This document shows, piece by piece, positions 1-12,400 of a stretch of DNA of 64,000 bases. Origin of the DNA: Brachypterus glaber. Taxonomy: Eukaryota; Arthropoda; Insecta; Coleoptera; Kateretidae. The first letter of the stretch is position 1. Every line of letters begins with the position of its first letter. A program made the translations under genes and the position numbers. The DNA lies in contig OY294051.1 in the NCBI GenBank assembly GCA_958510825.1, positions 25,903,265 to 25,967,264 of the forward strand, in the 5' to 3' direction. The notes beneath the pieces were generated by a model. It did no database searches, was not told where the DNA came from, and saw only the letters and a list, made by a program, of their open reading frames with translations.

Positions 1-461
1 AGAAATAAAACTACTTATGTCACAAACAACCAAGTTCATGATTATTTCACTAGAAATGCTTTCATATGCATTATCGAAGATTATATAAAACTTATGACAA
101 ATCTCCCATACATGTTGGCTTAAAACTATTCAATTTGTTACCCTGTGACATAAAAAACATTAAAAACGTACACCTGTTTAGAAAAACAGTAAATAAAACT
201 CTATTAAAAGAATGTTTCTATAAAGTAAATGATTTTAAATGGCCATTGGTTGAGTGATAGTATACTGTATAAACACATGTATATACTCATTCTATAATTT
301 TATATCTGTGACGTACCTATTTTTGTGCTTATGATAAGCTTTTAATCTGTAAGTTAACAATTGTGTAATTTAACATATCTAACATTTTTATGTAATTCTC
401 TTTGACATGTTCAAAAACTTGTTTCTACGAACGAAATAAATGATTTGATTTGATTTGATTT
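1..461 (+). mobile_element. 3' end of a truncated non-LTR retrotransposon (LINE)
   Basis: The small reading frame at 66-257 ends in the pattern seen at the extreme C-terminus of many LINE reverse transcriptases (GLKLFNLLPCDIK, then FRKTVNKTLL, then FYKVNDF). Just upstream, another frame (from base 1) reads TRNAF, the usual preceding block, so there is a frameshift near base 62-66 and the copy is dead. After the stop come about 180 bp of 3' UTR and a tail of tandem TGATT units ending near 461, a common LINE 3' terminus. The 5' part lies outside the window or was never inserted. Clade is not assignable by eye; Jockey- or I-like is possible. Confidence 0.75.
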
Positions 462-564
462 AAAGTAGAAGACTGGATCTACCGCAACCACGCAAAATAG
501 GTATTTTTTTAATTTAAAAGTAGGGAAAAAATGTTTTAAGTTAAAATATTGTGTAAAATTAGTA

Positions 565-712
565 AAGACTGATTTAGGCATAATAATCACTAACTAAACT
601 AAGCCGTTCTGTCGTTTTGATTGGCCGAAAAGAAAGATGGCTTCTCAGCTGGCCAATAAAAAGGCCAGAATGGCTTAGGTTAGTTAGTGATAATTATGCC
701 TGAATCAGCCTT
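565..712. repeat. MITE-like inverted repeat
   Basis: The ends are inverted copies of about 40 bp (left CTGATTTAGGCATAATAATC, right the complement with one or two changes). It is 148 bp long with no coding capacity. Confidence 0.7.
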
Positions 713-780
713 AAAATAGTGATTTACAGTGATTTTTATAATTATAAAGTATTTAAAGTATATACTTTTAAAATATATCT

Positions 781-1234
781 TACTGTAAGCATATATCGTC
801 ACTCAAAGTGCAAAAGGTCGTATGTCAAAAATTCTATTTTTTCTTTTATTATTTTGTGATTCCCATTTGTGTTTCATGCAATTATACAGTGCGATTATAC
901 AGTGCGATTATAAAGTGCCGAACAGTTTGAAAAGAAAATACTCTTCGTTTAAAGCCACGCCTCTGTTAGAGTTGTGCGCGACAAGCCCATGTGATTGCTA
1001 TGTACAATAGCTCGGTGGCCAGTAAAACGCACACAGCTCATCGCTAATGCTAGTTTTGCATTAAAAACTGTTCGGCACTTATAATCGCATGGTATACTCT
1101 AAACTAAGAATAAAACCCAATTTATATAAGAATAGATTCAAATCATAAGGAAAAAAATAGTTTTTTTTGCTCTCCTGAAAATACAGTTTTTAGACATACG
1201 AGCTTTTGCACTTCGAGCGACGATATCTTAAGTA
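781..1234. repeat. Nested inverted-repeat elements
   Basis: Outer arms of about 45 bp (781-827 and about 1190-1234, sharing GTGCAAAAG and the ATCGTC block) enclose an inner inverted repeat at 903-1089 whose arms read GCGATTATAAAGTGCCGAAC. One palindromic element appears inserted in another. No ORF of interest. Confidence 0.65.
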
Positions 1235-1458
1235 TAGGGGCCATCCATTAATTGGGACACGGCGTGACGGTCACGCACTGTGGGGGGGGGGTTAGCTCTA
1301 GCTTGACGAAGTGGGATAGCGGTGAGGGGGGTATCTATTTGTATACAATATATTTATAATGTTAGCAATAAAAACTTGTACCTACATTAGAAAAATGGTT
1401 TTCATGATGTAGAATATCTATTTTTTTTCTTTTCAGATTTATTTTAATTTAAAAAAAT

Positions 1459-1606
1459 ATAAAGTACTTTTACTTTTGGGTTAAGATCGTGTTAAATAAT
1501 TTTCACTTTCCGACGTTTCGTCTCTTACTGGTAGAGACATCTTCAGGGATTAATCTAAAACGTCATCTTTTAACATGGTTAAACCCGAAAGTAAAAGTTC
1601 TTTATA
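1459..1606 (-). repeat. Short foldback element with a hammerhead-like core
   Basis: Imperfect terminal inverted repeats of about 24 bp (AAAGTACTTTTACTTTTGGG and complement) bound about 148 bp. On the minus strand the centre reads CTGAAGA, a GTCTCT/AGAGAC stem and GAAA, and the ACGTC after GAA pairs with a GACGT upstream. This resembles a type III hammerhead ribozyme, but an extra U precedes stem II and stem I is poor, so it is at best a relic. Confidence 0.4.
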
Positions 1607-1850
1607 TCTTAGTGGTCGTGAAAGCTTAAAATCTAAAAAGAAAAATATTTTGCATGTTTTCTTACAAAACGAAAATGATATTTTTTGCATTAACTTTCAC
1701 TTGGATAATACATAATATTTATAAATAATTTAATTATTATAGCCTTACGTTAAAAATATATACCGGTACTTTTAAATTAATTACAATTGAACGTGGTGGG
1801 ACAAATGAACAGGGGACATCAATTTAGTTTTAAAATATTCTTCAGAGGAA

Positions 1851-1977
1851 ATGGATACAAATACAATTAAAGAAGATGAGTTAAATAATAATAAAGTTGA
1901 CAAAAAGTGGATTTTTCCTTACGAAATAAAAAAAATTGATCATGAAACGAATCAAAGGCTACTAAAGGACTTTAAAG
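1851..1977 (+). CDS. Sulfotransferase exon 1
   Basis: Codes residues 1-42 plus one base, ending in LLKDFKG over the junction. Donor is AAAG followed by GTAAAT. The N-terminus is acidic and Asn/Lys-rich, then FPYEIKKID as in insect SULTs. Confidence 0.85.
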
Positions 1978-4900
1978 GTAAATATAATACATATAGTATG
2001 TAGAAATTAACAAAAAAATACAAAAAAATCATTCGAAGCCGCTTAGTAAAAAGCAGAAGTTCTAAGTTTTTTACTATTTAAGGATAGATAAATAAATAAA
2101 TATTCAATTTGGCGATTTTCGGTCTTTTTAGGCATAGTTTTCTCGACAACCGGAAAAATATCGCAACCCAAAATCTATAAATACATTACCGCGGTATGTC
2201 AGACCCCGGTTAGATTTGAAAAAAAAATGTTTATGGTCCTGTGTAATTATTTTTTTTTATAATCAAAGTTTATAAAAAATAACATCAAAGTATTGTACAG
2301 ATTACGAAAAAATCGCAAAGTTTATGAAAAAAAAAAGGTTTTATTTTTACTCATTTGGTTTGGACTTTTTGTAAAGGCCAAGAAATTCAAGTAAGTTTAT
2401 GATTCTCATTTTTATGCACGTAGTTCCGAAAATAAATTGTACAGATTAAAAATAAAAATCGTACAGTTAACCAAAAAAAATCGCAGTAGTGAGTAATAAA
2501 CGCGTTTTCAGCCAACTTAATTGTACGTAAAGACGATTTTCTGATATGGATGTAAGAAAAATTCTTGTTGCCATTTTATCCCCGCTTTAGCTCGCTATGT
2601 ATAAAACTTTTTATGTATAAAACTTTTTATGCACGTAGTCCCGAAAATAAATTGTACAGATTAAAAATAAACCAAAAGATTACCAAATTAAATCTCACTA
2701 GTGAGTAAAAAACACGTTTTCAGCCAACTTAATTGTACATAAAGACGGTTTTCTGGTATGGATGTAAGAAAAATTCTTGTCGACATTTTTTCCCCGCTTT
2801 AGCGCGCTACGTATAAAACTTATCGGTCATCCATTTAGTGGGGTTTTACATATTTTTTTTAAATGTACTTATTGTAGGAGAAAGAAGTAATTTTGTTCAA
2901 GTTGGACCAAAAAAATGGTTCTTCCCAAGTGGCTATGCCAGAGACGCCCCAATTTACTACAACTTTCAAGCGCGTCCAGACGACGTTTGGATAGTGACCT
3001 TTCCAAGATCTGGAACCACTTGGACGCAAGAAATGGTGTGGATGCTTGCAAATAATTTGGATTATAATACGGCGAAAGAGAAACCATTGGTTGATAGAGT
3101 ACCATTCTTAGAGTAAGTTTAAAAAACACCCCAAACCTAGTAGCCAGTAGCTACACCCCACACGTAGGTAGTTACTAGCTACCTCCCAACAAAAATTAGG
3201 ATCAAAAAGTTTTTTTTTAAGATCTGTTGATTGATAGTATTGTATAATAGTAAAAGTTCTTCAGGGGAGTCCTCAATCAATAGCAATAGAATTTCACAGA
3301 TCAGACTAGATACATATATTTTTTTAATGGGGTCAAGTTGTCGAGTTATTAGATAGTCTTCATTCGAGTTATACCATTCCCAGCGCCTGCGCTAGAATAG
3401 GTAGTTTGGACTTTTCAAAAACCATCCTAGACAAAAAATTCTTGGATATAAATTTGGTTCATGAAAAAATAAGCAACTTTTTCAGTTCGTCCGTCCGATG
3501 TCACGATTTTTGTGAACACGATAACTCAAGAACGAATAATCCGATCGATTTGAAAGTTTCAGGAAAAATCAAGTTCTACGAGCGGAAGATCCCTATTGTT
3601 TTTGAAAGTTATTCCCGGGGATTGGGGCCCCCCAAAAAACAAAAAAGTTATGGTGGGTTAAACTTTTTTAAAAAAATTAAAAAAAACCGAGGGGCTGACC
3701 GCGAGGAAATCTTTTGTACAAGCCAAAGGAACTCTGAGGAACTCTGGAGGAACTCCGAAGGAAGTCAGAGGAACTCTGAGGAACTTTTTGCAAAAAGGAA
3801 CTCTTTTGTACTGTAACGATATAAATCGTCACTTTGTAATATAGCAAGGGTTAATTAAACTATTCGTTTACTTACGTTATAATTTATGTTTATTTTGTAT
3901 ATAAATAGTTACGTACGTACAGAACTATTTTGTATCTGGGACTATTTTGTAGCAGGAACTGAATTCTAACCATATGAGTCTCTATTCCATAGTTCTACCT
4001 GAAAATAACATAAAGAAAACATAATTAGAATATGATTTTTAATAATAAAGAATCATATGACTTATTTCTCTATAGTGCATTTGTCTATGGACTTACCTGG
4101 TTTTTATATGTTTCAGAGTCTATTGAGGGTTGGATTTCACTGGCTTTCATCTGTAGCTTGTTTCTCCTGGAAAGTTTCGTATGCTTATTCCTTCGGGATA
4201 ATCCAGAATTTGTTGAAAATAGTTTGCTGGAACTGCTCACTTAGATTCAGTATTTTGTTTATACTTAGTTCACAGGACACTTAGTATTCTGTTCGTATTT
4301 TTATTAGTTTTGCTGATAAACAATAAGTATTGTTTATATTTGTTTCTTAGAGTAATATTTTGAGGTTAGATATCACTAATACGGATTTATTAGGAAATAT
4401 TCTTTTAATTAGTTATTATTTTTGATGTAGTTTTCGTTACCTTTATTAGGAATCCTATACGGTAAAACTGTAGTTGATAATGACTTGCATAGATGTCGCT
4501 AATAGTTCAGAAATAGTATTTTATTTACCTGAAGGGTTCATACCGGTTGATAAGGTCGATTTTCGCCCTTCTTGAAGCAACTCGAATACAATGGTGGTGT
4601 CATTTTGACGAGTGTTTATTTTCTGTAATCATCGAAGTAATCCTTCATGTATTTTTATTTAAAGTTAGTGAAAATGAATATTTAAACAATGCGGAAGATA
4701 TTGTAACTGTTATTTTCTACAATTACGCATTTATAAAGTTTCGATGGACATCGAAGACTTAGTATGACATGTAAGTTACGTTTTTCTGTTTCTTAGAATA
4801 TTTCTGAGATATAATTATTGTTTTAGCACCATTAATTAATTACCATTAATTACTCACCATTTCTATACCATTAATATGGAATTACATTAATTTAAGTTGA

Positions 4901-7900
4901 AGTTTATTTTGGTATATTTGATATACAAGTTCTCCGCATGGAGTGATGTTCTGTTGGAACATGGTTCTGTAATTTTCGGCATAGATAAATTCTATGTAAC
5001 CGTCTAGCAGACAATTTTACATTGGACATAATTTTCAAAAGTATATTTTATCCCGGACAACATTTTCAATCGTACATTTTATCCTGGAAGATGATTTTTC
5101 CAAAGTAGATGGGACAGCCTATATTTTTTTTCTTTCATTTGAGAAATGAATTCATCAGTATAGGGGAGACTTGCACAGATGGAGACGATGGAATTCATAC
5201 CTCATGGATTTTGCAGAAACCAGCTAAGTACTCATTCTGAAAACTTTTGAAAGCAATATTTCATATTTTTAAATTCTTTTATTTCAATATTCTTATAACT
5301 GTAAACTTTATCAGATCTGATAGTATTGTTTAATACTATATGCCCTTCTGGCTTTTGTTCATTTTTAGGTACTTATTTTTTTTAAAACATTTAATCTCAT
5401 TTATTAATTATTAAATATCATACTTTTGATTAAATGATTTCTAATTTAAGCATGACTTTTATACACTGCAAGAAATAATTGCTGTTTACATACATTTCTT
5501 GGTGCTTGCTGAACTTCATGTTTTCTTTATACATTTAAGTCGAATGATTTCTGAATTTAGTAATTTTTATTAAGATTTCTTTAATTATATCTTAATATAA
5601 TTACACATATTTTTTATATATATTAATACATTACTTGATGTGCTTTCATTAAGTTTATTTATAATAAATTTCTCAAATGAATTATCTTATTTTATTTAAG
5701 GGTTATATTTTCTCAAACTGAAAAGCTTAAGTATTTACACTAGGTTGTTACTTACCTAAAGGAGTAAAAGCTAAAGTAACTGGCGCCCCTAACAACATTA
5801 ATCAATTCTTTCTATTTTTCCCTTGCCCATACCCATTGCTCCGCTGTCAAAACTAGCCGTTGGCAGTGAACGTATTAATTACGGTACAGTACAAAGTTTG
5901 GTAGAAACCGTCAGGGACAAAGCTTTTTTTCCTGAAGGTACTTTGGGGCGCCAATTTTTGCTTTGAAAGGGCGCCAAGTTTGGTAGAAACTGTCAGGGAC
6001 AAAGCTTTTTGTTCCTGAAGGTAATTATTTTGGGGCGCCAATTTTTAAGTTTGGTAGAAACCGTCAGGGACAAAGCTTTTTTTGAAGGTAAATCGGGGGC
6101 GCCATTTTTTATTTGAACGGGCGCCAAGTTTGGTAGTAACCGTTAGGGACAAAAGCTTTTTTTTTTAGGGTGCCTCATTGGCAGTAGTGCTTGCACAGCG
6201 GTAATTTCTACGGCTTATTTGCCAAAAATTACCCCTTCCAGAGAGGAACTCTTAAGGAACATAGGAGGAACTCCCAAGGAACTCTGGAGGAACTCCGAAG
6301 GAACTCTGAGGAACTCTTTTGTACAAATTTCAGAAGCAATTATTATTTATTACCCATGTGTATTAACGTTTTTATTTTCAAACTAGATGAGCCGTTTGGA
6401 AAAAGTCCAAACACCTTATCAAAATATCCTACCATTGGGCGCCAATCAATTTTTGTTTTGTTTGAAGGGCGCCAAGTTTGGTAGAAACCTTCAGGGACAA
6501 AGATTTTTTTCCTGAAGGTATTTATTTTGGGGCGCCAATTTTTGTTTCGAAAGGGCGCCAAGTTTGGTAGAAACCGTTAGGGATAAAGCTTTTTTCCTGA
6601 AGGTAATTTTGGGGCGCCAATTTTTGTTTTGTTGAAGGGGCGCCAAATTTGGTAGAAACCGTCAGGGACAAAGCTTTTTTTCGTGAAGGTAAATCGGGAG
6701 CGCCATTTTTTATTTGAAGGGGGGGCCAAGTTTGGTAGCAACCGTCAGTGACAAAGCTTTTTTTATGAAGGTATTTTTTTGGGCGCCAACTTATTTTTTT
6801 GTAGGGGCGCCAAGTTTGGTTGAAACCGTCAGGGACAAAGCTTTTTTTTTGAGGGTGCCTTATTGACAGTACTGCTTGCACAGCGGTAATTTCTACGGCT
6901 TATTTGCCAAAAATTACCCCTTCCAGAGAGGAACTCTTAAGGAACATAGGAGGAACTCTGGAGGAACTTCGAGGAACTCTTTGCAAAAAGGAACTCTTTT
7001 GTACAAATTTCAGACGCGGTCAGCCCCTCGTACCTGACCTAATACCACAATCTTGACAAAGCGTAGTATTTATATGAAGAAATTATTCTGTTTTATAAAT
7101 TTGGAAAGCTTTGTCAAGATTAGGTCAGATATAAATCACCCTCAATGTTTTTGATACTGTACTATTGTAGCAGTTATGACTGCCACTGTTTTTAAAGATT
7201 ACCTGATCTGTGTCACGTAATCATACGATGTTACCATTTTTTCAGAAGTTAGTATTTCTTTCTATTTGCACATATAAGATTGAGTACAGACTTATTGTAT
7301 GGTCTTGTGGAAGTCTTGCGATGGTCCTTGATTCCATTTGCTGGGTCATTTTTCTTTTATTACAGAATTTGTCTTATTTTTGGTGTTTACTTTTGATAGC
7401 CTAAAATATAATAACAAACGTCTAGTAATCTACTACATTCAGTACTTGAGTTAGCTACTGATGTTTTTCAGCTAGTCTTACCTTTTTAATCACAGCTAAA
7501 GCTTCTGGAAGTCGGATAAAATCATTATCAAAGATTGTTTACCTAATTTTGAGGTTAGTTTTACTTCTACCCGCATTCAGGTATACAGTATGCATTGCAT
7601 GGTCAGCTGATGACTTCAAGTTGGTTTATTTTCGTCGTATCATTTCTTAAACCATATGAAACGATTGTTAAATGTATGGCTAGGCATTTTAAACTTATTT
7701 AGAGTATTCTTTTTCTTTATTTTCAAGTAATATTGGGATTATGAATAGATGTTTTTTGTGTTGCCTACCCTCAAAATCGATTTGTTGTTCGTAGTTCCCA
7801 GTTTCGCCACGGGGGGAGTTTTGTACCTTGCCGGAGTTGAAGGGAGAGGCGTTCTTTTTCAAAACGACAAGCAATGGCGTTCAGGTCGTAAAATCAGAAT

Positions 7901-9396
7901 CTGATTTTTGTGAAACCATCCGTGGTTTATGTTTGTGTAAAAATGTTGCAATAAGTTTGTAATGAAGTGTAGTATAATCCTACGTAATTAGTTCAAGCAG
8001 TTTTAATGGAAATTCCACAATATTCATCTTTCAAAAGGCGTACAGATGAAGGCTTCAGGCTGCAGAGTATTCTAGTATTCAGCACTTACTGCTCCAATTA
8101 ATTCAGTTTTGGATTGGATTGTTGGTGAAGCTTTTCCATTTCTGTTCTAACGTTCTTCGAATGTTTTGACGATACCTCTATCCCAAATTTTATGAATATT
8201 GTTGGTGAAGCTTTTATATTTTACAACGTTACCGTTATCTCAAATTTTACGAGTATCGATGGCGAAGCTTTCCATTTCAACTTTAACTTCAATTTTCATT
8301 GAGGTGTTCTTCAATTTTCCACATTAGTTTTCAAGAGTTTTCAAGATTTTTCAAGATGTTCAGTAAATTGCAGTACCGTTTTTAAGCCAAGAGGTTTACA
8401 AACGTTTCAATGGATCCTCAAGCGTTTGAGTTTCAAACGTGTTCAAATTTGTAAGGAGTTCTCAAGGCAAGGACAAGGAAATGTTCTGCACAGTGACGTA
8501 CATCATCAGGGAGTGGGACAACGTATTTGGTCGTTCCAGGGACAACTTTAATTAACAGGTTTTTATAGTTTTAGTGTAAATAATGAAAATGCGGTTTACT
8601 ATATTTATTTTTGGTAAAATATCCAAGTTCTCAAATTTTAATATTTATTAAGGTGCTCTATTTTATTATGAATATTCTAGGTTGGTTTGTAAACAAAGTT
8701 GCAACTTTGGGCAGTACGCCTAGATTACTATTTTTCACTTATTAACACATACCTTATATTACTGTTTTTATTTAGGTTATTCACCATAATAATTTTGGTA
8801 TACATATTTTAACATTTTTGCAATAGGGTAGTTCACCACATTTTTTTTTATATTTCGCAATGGGGTCTTTTCACCATACTTTTGGTAATTTATAATTTTA
8901 TTTTAATTAATATGATTAATTAAAGTTGTCTACTTGTCATTTTAAATAAACATTGTAACAGCACATATTTGAGTTTTTGTTTAAATTATAATCAACACAA
9001 GATATACAAATCTATTCAAATCATAGTTATTTTTCAGGTTTATACATGCTGTAAAAGATAATTAATATTCTAGTACATTATTTTTTATGTGTTTGAATCT
9101 TAACACATAAACTGCCAAGCACATGTATGTTTACAAGATTCTGGCGCCCAAGGTGTTAAACTAAGCTTATTATCATAATTTCTAATCCATGAACCCCTGT
9201 GCCCGTACTGATGCCAGTTAGCCGATCGCAACCGTACATTTTCTTTTCTATAATAAGTAACCAGGGCAGCGCCTGATAATTTTTTAGTTTTTACTTATTC
9301 TAGACAGGAAAACGCGGTACACAATGGCGCCCAAATAACGTGGGATTAAGCTAGTTTAACTTTTAAATTTTTGAAGTTTGTGAAAAAAATATAAAG

Positions 9397-9429
<33 letters not shown>

Positions 9430-12400
9430 TTTTGAGATATTTTTAAGATATTTTTAAGATATTTAGACAAAACTGGATATGGTTGTTGATTTGATTTAAA
9501 CAATAGGTGTGCAATGTTTAAAAAATAGTTTGGTGTATACAGGGAGAAAAGAAACCACGGATAGGTTGAGAGTACCAAAAGGGTAAAGTTTTGAGTTTTA
9601 TTCGAATTCTAAAATATATAGGATCGTAATAAAAAAAAGTATTGGACGCAGTGGTACAGTTTTTGGTTATTTTTGATTCTGAAATATACAGGGTAAAAAT
9701 AAAAGTTAGAGAGAATTTTTTTTGAAAAGCAAACATTTTGGTGCATAGTTTTGATTATTTTAATTCTGAAATATATAGAGTAAAATAAAGAGAGAAAAGT
9801 TTGGCCAGTGAGTTATTTTAGTTCTAAAATATATAGGAGAAAATAAAGTTGAGAGGTTTTTGGTTATGAAATTCTAAAATATATAGAATGGATTAATGTT
9901 TGATGAAAGATGAGAGATTTTTTGAGTTTGTGAAATTCTGAAATATACAGGGTGAACAAAAAAGGTGTAGTAGTACGCGAGAATAAATCGTGGAGTTTTT
10001 GGTTCCGATCCGAATCTAAAAAAGAGTGGCGGACAGGGCAAGTATTTTTGAAAAAATATTGCAAATTTTGAGTGAGATTGCGAGAGATTTTTGAAAGATT
10101 TCTGAAAGATTTTCAAAAGATTTTTGAGAGTGAATATTTTTAGAAAGAATATTGACTATTTAAAGAGAGATTGCGAAAGATTTTTGACAGATTTTGACAG
10201 ATTTTTGATAGTAAATTTTAGTAATAAATTAAAATTTTAATCATGGAAGATTTAAATAAAATGGATCTTAGATATTTGACGGTAGAGCAAATAAATTATG
10301 AATTGCGTATTAGGTCTTTAACGGCTAGGAATGATAGAAATGCGAAAATTAAAACATTGAGTAGAGCTATAGCAAGGGAAACGGAGGACAATAAATATGT
10401 CGATCCGGAGTTTAATTTCAATAATGAGGTAAAAGCTATTAATGATAATATTGATATTGTAAAAACTTTAGTTAAAGAACTTGAGGAGTTTGAGTACTCA
10501 ATTTCTCAACTCATTCGTATAAAGTCAAATCTAGCGCACATAAATAAGCGTTTAAATAGGTTTCCGGAAGTAAAGGATAAAGAAGCAGATAGGACAAAAT
10601 TTTTACAGATTTCTAAAGCCACTTGTTTAGAATTAGAGGCGGATTTGATTGAGGCTCATACTGCGCATGAGAATAAGGTCAATGAAACTAATATGACAAG
10701 AATTTCTTTAAATGACACAACGTTTCATGCAGCAGCTAATACTTCGGCTAGATCAGACCCGGACTTTATAAAGCCTGTACCTGTTTATAAATGGGGTGTT
10801 TCTTTTGACGGTACTGGAGACGTACTTTCGTTCATTGAAAAAGTAGATTATTTAAAAGTTTGTAGAAACGTCTCAGATGAAATTTTATTTAAAACAGCTT
10901 ATGACTTATTTAAAGAGCCGGCGCTCTCTTGGTTTTTGTCAGTTAAAAGTTCAGTTAATAATTGGTCAGAGTTAATAGGATTATTAAAGAAAGAATTTTT
11001 GTCTGCTAGTGTAGATGATCATACTTGGGATGACATCAGGGCAAAGTATCAAAAACCAGATGAGTCAATTTCAGTTTTTACAGCGGCTATGGAGACATTA
11101 TTTAAGAGACTTTTGCGTTATCCTAGTGATTTTACAAAATTGAAAACAATTAGGGAAAGGATACTTCCACATTATTTTACTCCGTTATCATTAGTAGAAG
11201 TAAACTCGATTGAAGACCTCAGAAAGTATTGTAAAAAGTTAGATGAAGCTTACATTTTGAAACAAAAAAGTGTAACAAATAAAAACGCAATTTATAAGAA
11301 ATCAGTACCTAGGGTAAATGTGGTAGAAACTCAAGATAGTAGTTTTGCAGAGGAAAGTAGTTGTGTAAATAAAGCAAGTAGTAGTAAAAATGTTTGTAAA
11401 GAAGGGCACTGTTGTCAGATAAATTCAAATAGTAATTTTAGTAACAATTTTAGAAATAATAATAATAGTAATGGTAACTATAATAGAAATTTCAGAAATA
11501 ATGGATATAAATCTTTTGGTAGTAATAGTAGCAGTAATTTTAATAGTAATAAAAATCAGAAAAATAGCAGTTCAGAAAATAATAGTACAGTAAATAGTAG
11601 TAATCAAGTAAAGCAAATAGTCTGTTATAATTGTAATGGAATTAATCATGTTTTTAGTAAATGTCTTGCAAAAAGGACTAAGTTTTGTTACCGTTGTGGA
11701 AAAAAAGACGTATTTTTAAAAGATTGTTCTAATTGTCAAAAAAATGTAGAGCAGTAGTGGGAAATCCCGGCCGACGCTCACTACTTCATAAGGCCATACC
11801 TGATAGTAAGATAACTAGTAGCTACGAAGACAATTGGTTCAATTGGACAATTTGGCTAGAAAAAGTAAAAGCATTTTATAAAAATCACTTAATTTCCTTA
11901 GTAAATTTAAATCCTTTTGAAAATTTACCAAATGATAATAGGCCTTATATAAAAGCAAGTATCGCTAATAAGCAAATAGTAGCATTAATAGATACTGGCG
12001 CTAACTGTTCAGTTATAGGAAATTTGGGAATTAGTTTGATTAAAAGTTTAAATTTAGAAATTTGTAATAGTAGTATACCATATGTAACTACGGCTGATAA
12101 GGCACATCAAAAAGTTTTAGGTTTTGTGGAGTTACCAATTACAGTCAATGATACAGTAAATGTTTTAAAAATTTTAGTAGTACCGACTTTGCAAACAGAA
12201 TTTATTTTTGGAGTAGATTTTTTGAAACAATTTTCTATATCTCTAAGTTTCGAAAATAATTCTTGGAAATTTTTGAATAAAGTAGAAATAAATAGTATTA
12301 ATTCTAGTAATGAATTTGGAATTTTAGAGTTAAGTAGTGATCAGGAACATTTAGCTAATAAAGTTAAAGATTTGTTCAAAGAGCTAAAAAAAGATAAGTT

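Larger units (their letters stand above)
3688..7030. mobile_element. TIR element with internal minisatellites, interrupted by a solo LTR
   Basis: Begins CGAGGGGCTGACCGC and ends with its complement GCGGTCAGCCCCTCG, the same termini as the shorter copy at 20669-21458. Inside are two kinds of tandem repeat: GGAACTC-rich units next to the ends and a unit of about 60-85 bp built around GGGCGCCAAGTTTGGTAG and CTTTTTTCCTGAAGGTA. The block TTTCTACGGCTTATTTGCC occurs twice (about 6207 and 6891), so this copy is probably two fused or rearranged partial copies. No flanking 8-bp duplication is visible. A solo LTR (3812-5888) was inserted later. Confidence 0.6.

Noticed and set aside
3406..3816. 136-codon open frame
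   Set aside because: It runs from one dispersed repeat into the GGAACTC repeats of another and has no recognisable domain.
5781..5800. TGGCGCCCCTAAC as a retroviral primer-binding site
   Set aside because: It falls inside the solo LTR, whose ends are fixed by the GTAC duplication at 3808 and 5889; no gag or pol follows.
7210..7404. 64-codon frame, identical at 15923-16117
   Set aside because: Identical only because it lies in both LTRs; hydrophobic composition follows from A+T-rich sequence.
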